Of a DNA stretch of 12,689 bases, positions 11,829 through 12,689 are shown one piece after another. Each line of letters begins with the position of its first letter. Position 1 is the first letter of the stretch. The stretch is taken from assembly GCA_016294985.1 (NCBI GenBank), contig JAECRW010000035.1, positions 1 to 12,689 on the forward strand, read 5' to 3'. The notes below the pieces were generated by a model, which worked only from the letters and a program-made list of their open reading frames with translations, did not search any database and had not been told where the DNA came from. A program made the translations under genes and the position numbers. This DNA is from Candidatus Sifarchaeum marinoarchaea. GTDB lineage: Archaea > Asgardarchaeota > Sifarchaeia > Borrarchaeales > Borrarchaeaceae.

Positions 11829-12689
11829 TTGAAAGCATTAACAGCAGTTCATTTGTCATGGGAGTTTCCACCGCGGAAAGTAGGGGGACTTGCTGCTCAT
11901 GTATATGACCTAAGTCAAGCGTTGATAAATTTAGGACATAATATATACGTCATAACTACCGACTTTCCAGGTACAAAAGAGACTGAAGTTGTGGGTGGTG
12001 TAAATGTCCACAGGTATGATTCATATTCTTATCCTGGACCAGATTTCATTACATGGGCCATTTTAATGCAGCATACAATGCAAGAAAAAGCAGCAGAAGT
12101 AATTAATGAACTACATGCGTCAGGACAGCAAGTTGATATTATTCATGCACACGACTGGCTCTCTGGTCTAGCCGCAATTGAATTGAAACATGGATTTAGA
12201 CTCCCACTAGTGACTACTATCCACTCCACGGAACTTGGACGAAGAAATGGACTGCATGATGATGGACAACGAATGATCCATGCAATTGAAAAGCGCTTAG
12301 CCTTCGATAGCTGGAGAATAATTGCATGTAGCCGTTATATGGCAGATCAAATCAAATATGCATATGCCCTTTCTGATGACAAGATAGATATCATCCCAAA
12401 CGGTGTGTACACCAAAGAGTTCAAGAACGCAAACACGCAATCTACTGTAGAGCTCGATTTTCGAAGAAAATTTGCGACAGATAAAGAAAAAATCGTCTTA
12501 TATGTAGGTCGCATGGTTCCGGAGAAAGGCGTAAATGTATTAGTTGGAAGCATACCTCAAGTTATAGCTAGTATGCCAGAAGCAAAATTTGTTTTCATTG
12601 GAGATGGATATTACCGTTCGGAATACATGAGCATTGCGCATGGCCTTGGTGTCGCTCACAAGTGCTTCTTCACAGGGTTTATCGAAAAG
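11829..12689 (+). CDS. GT4/glycogen-synthase-like glycosyltransferase, cut by the window end
   Basis: 287 residues are readable with no stop; the frame runs exactly to the last base. The N-terminal GT-B domain has the acceptor-side signature SWEFPPRKVGG (10-20), HAHDWLSGLAA beginning at 106, and IHSTELGRRNG followed by CSRYM and DKIDIIPNGV. The second domain begins with LYVGRMVPEKGVNVL; GR at 227-228 and EKG at 232-234 are the phosphate-binding signature. It continues to IGDGYYRSEYM and FFTGFIEK. Family members are about 400-450 residues, so roughly 120-150 residues, including the E-x7-E nucleotide-sugar motif, should lie beyond the edge. The HST-ELGRRNG plus HDDGQRMIHAIE stretch is typical of archaeal glycogen-synthase-like enzymes that use NDP- or ADP-glucose. 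The donor here cannot be read from sequence, and cell-surface glycan synthesis is also possible. TTG 11829 is chosen because AAGGGA is 6 nt upstream and the first strand begins immediately. It is the full-length paralogue of the preceding gene. Confidence 0.92.
   Translation, partial: MKALTAVHLSWEFPPRKVGGLAAHVYDLSQALINLGHNIYVITTDFPGTKETEVVGGVNVHRYDSYSYPGPDFITWAILMQHTMQEKAAEVINELHASGQQVDIIHAHDWLSGLAAIELKHGFRLPLVTTIHSTELGRRNGLHDDGQRMIHAIEKRLAFDSWRIIACSRYMADQIKYAYALSDDKIDIIPNGVYTKEFKNANTQSTVELDFRRKFATDKEKIVLYVGRMVPEKGVNVLVGSIPQVIASMPEAKFVFIGDGYYRSEYMSIAHGLGVAHKCFFTGFIEK

Noticed and set aside
12347..12553. 68-residue minus-strand frame within the last glycosyltransferase
   Set aside because: Lies opposite the conserved PNGV and GR...EKG regions of a clear plus-strand enzyme.

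Overview
The window looks archaeal. Most start codons follow Shine-Dalgarno motifs (AGGAG, AGGTG, AAGGA) set unusually far upstream, about 8-11 nt. TATA-like boxes lie upstream of several genes and oligo-T tracts lie downstream. Two genes appear to start at TTG, and base composition is AT-rich. The gene content is an MglA/Ras-like small GTPase, a CBS protein with a C-terminal zinc ribbon, many winged-helix proteins, a giant TrmB-headed coiled-coil protein and GT-B glycosyltransferases. Together these fit an Asgard-type archaeon best, but that is inference: no marker gene is present and I cannot name a lineage.

Left part (1-3626). A minus-strand MglA-like GTPase (222-809) follows a minus-strand unknown protein (1017-1655) with a proline-rich linker and a C-terminal coiled coil. 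Divergent from these, on the plus strand, is a two-CBS/zinc-ribbon protein (1944-2519). It converges with only 3 bp between stops on a minus-strand two-gene operon: a small winged-helix protein (3154-3522) overlapping by 8 nt a two-TM membrane protein (2523-3161).

Centre (3627-10672). The dominant feature is a 1,907-residue minus-strand protein (3627-9350). It has a TrmB-type winged-helix head, about 1,685 residues of nearly proline-free helix, and a TrmB-type phospholipase-D-like tail that lacks catalytic residues. Across a 146-bp intergenic region, a membrane-anchored protein with about five tandem winged-helix units (9497-10672) is transcribed divergently. That region holds an inverted repeat with perfect 9-bp outer arms, which encloses one TATA box and abuts the other. 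This pair is the best candidate for an undescribed system, possibly a long DNA-binding tether or sensor working with a membrane-anchored winged-helix scaffold.

Right part (10673-12689). A 78-residue winged-helix protein (10790-11026) precedes two GT-B glycosyltransferase genes. The first (11069-11710) has only the N-terminal domain, with what looks like the final crossover helix joined directly to it. The second (11829 to the window end) is a normal GT4/glycogen-synthase-like enzyme cut by the window edge.

I see no rRNA, tRNA, CRISPR array, insertion sequence or phage gene. No gene-free stretch exceeds 300 bases; the longest is 1656-1943 (288 bp).
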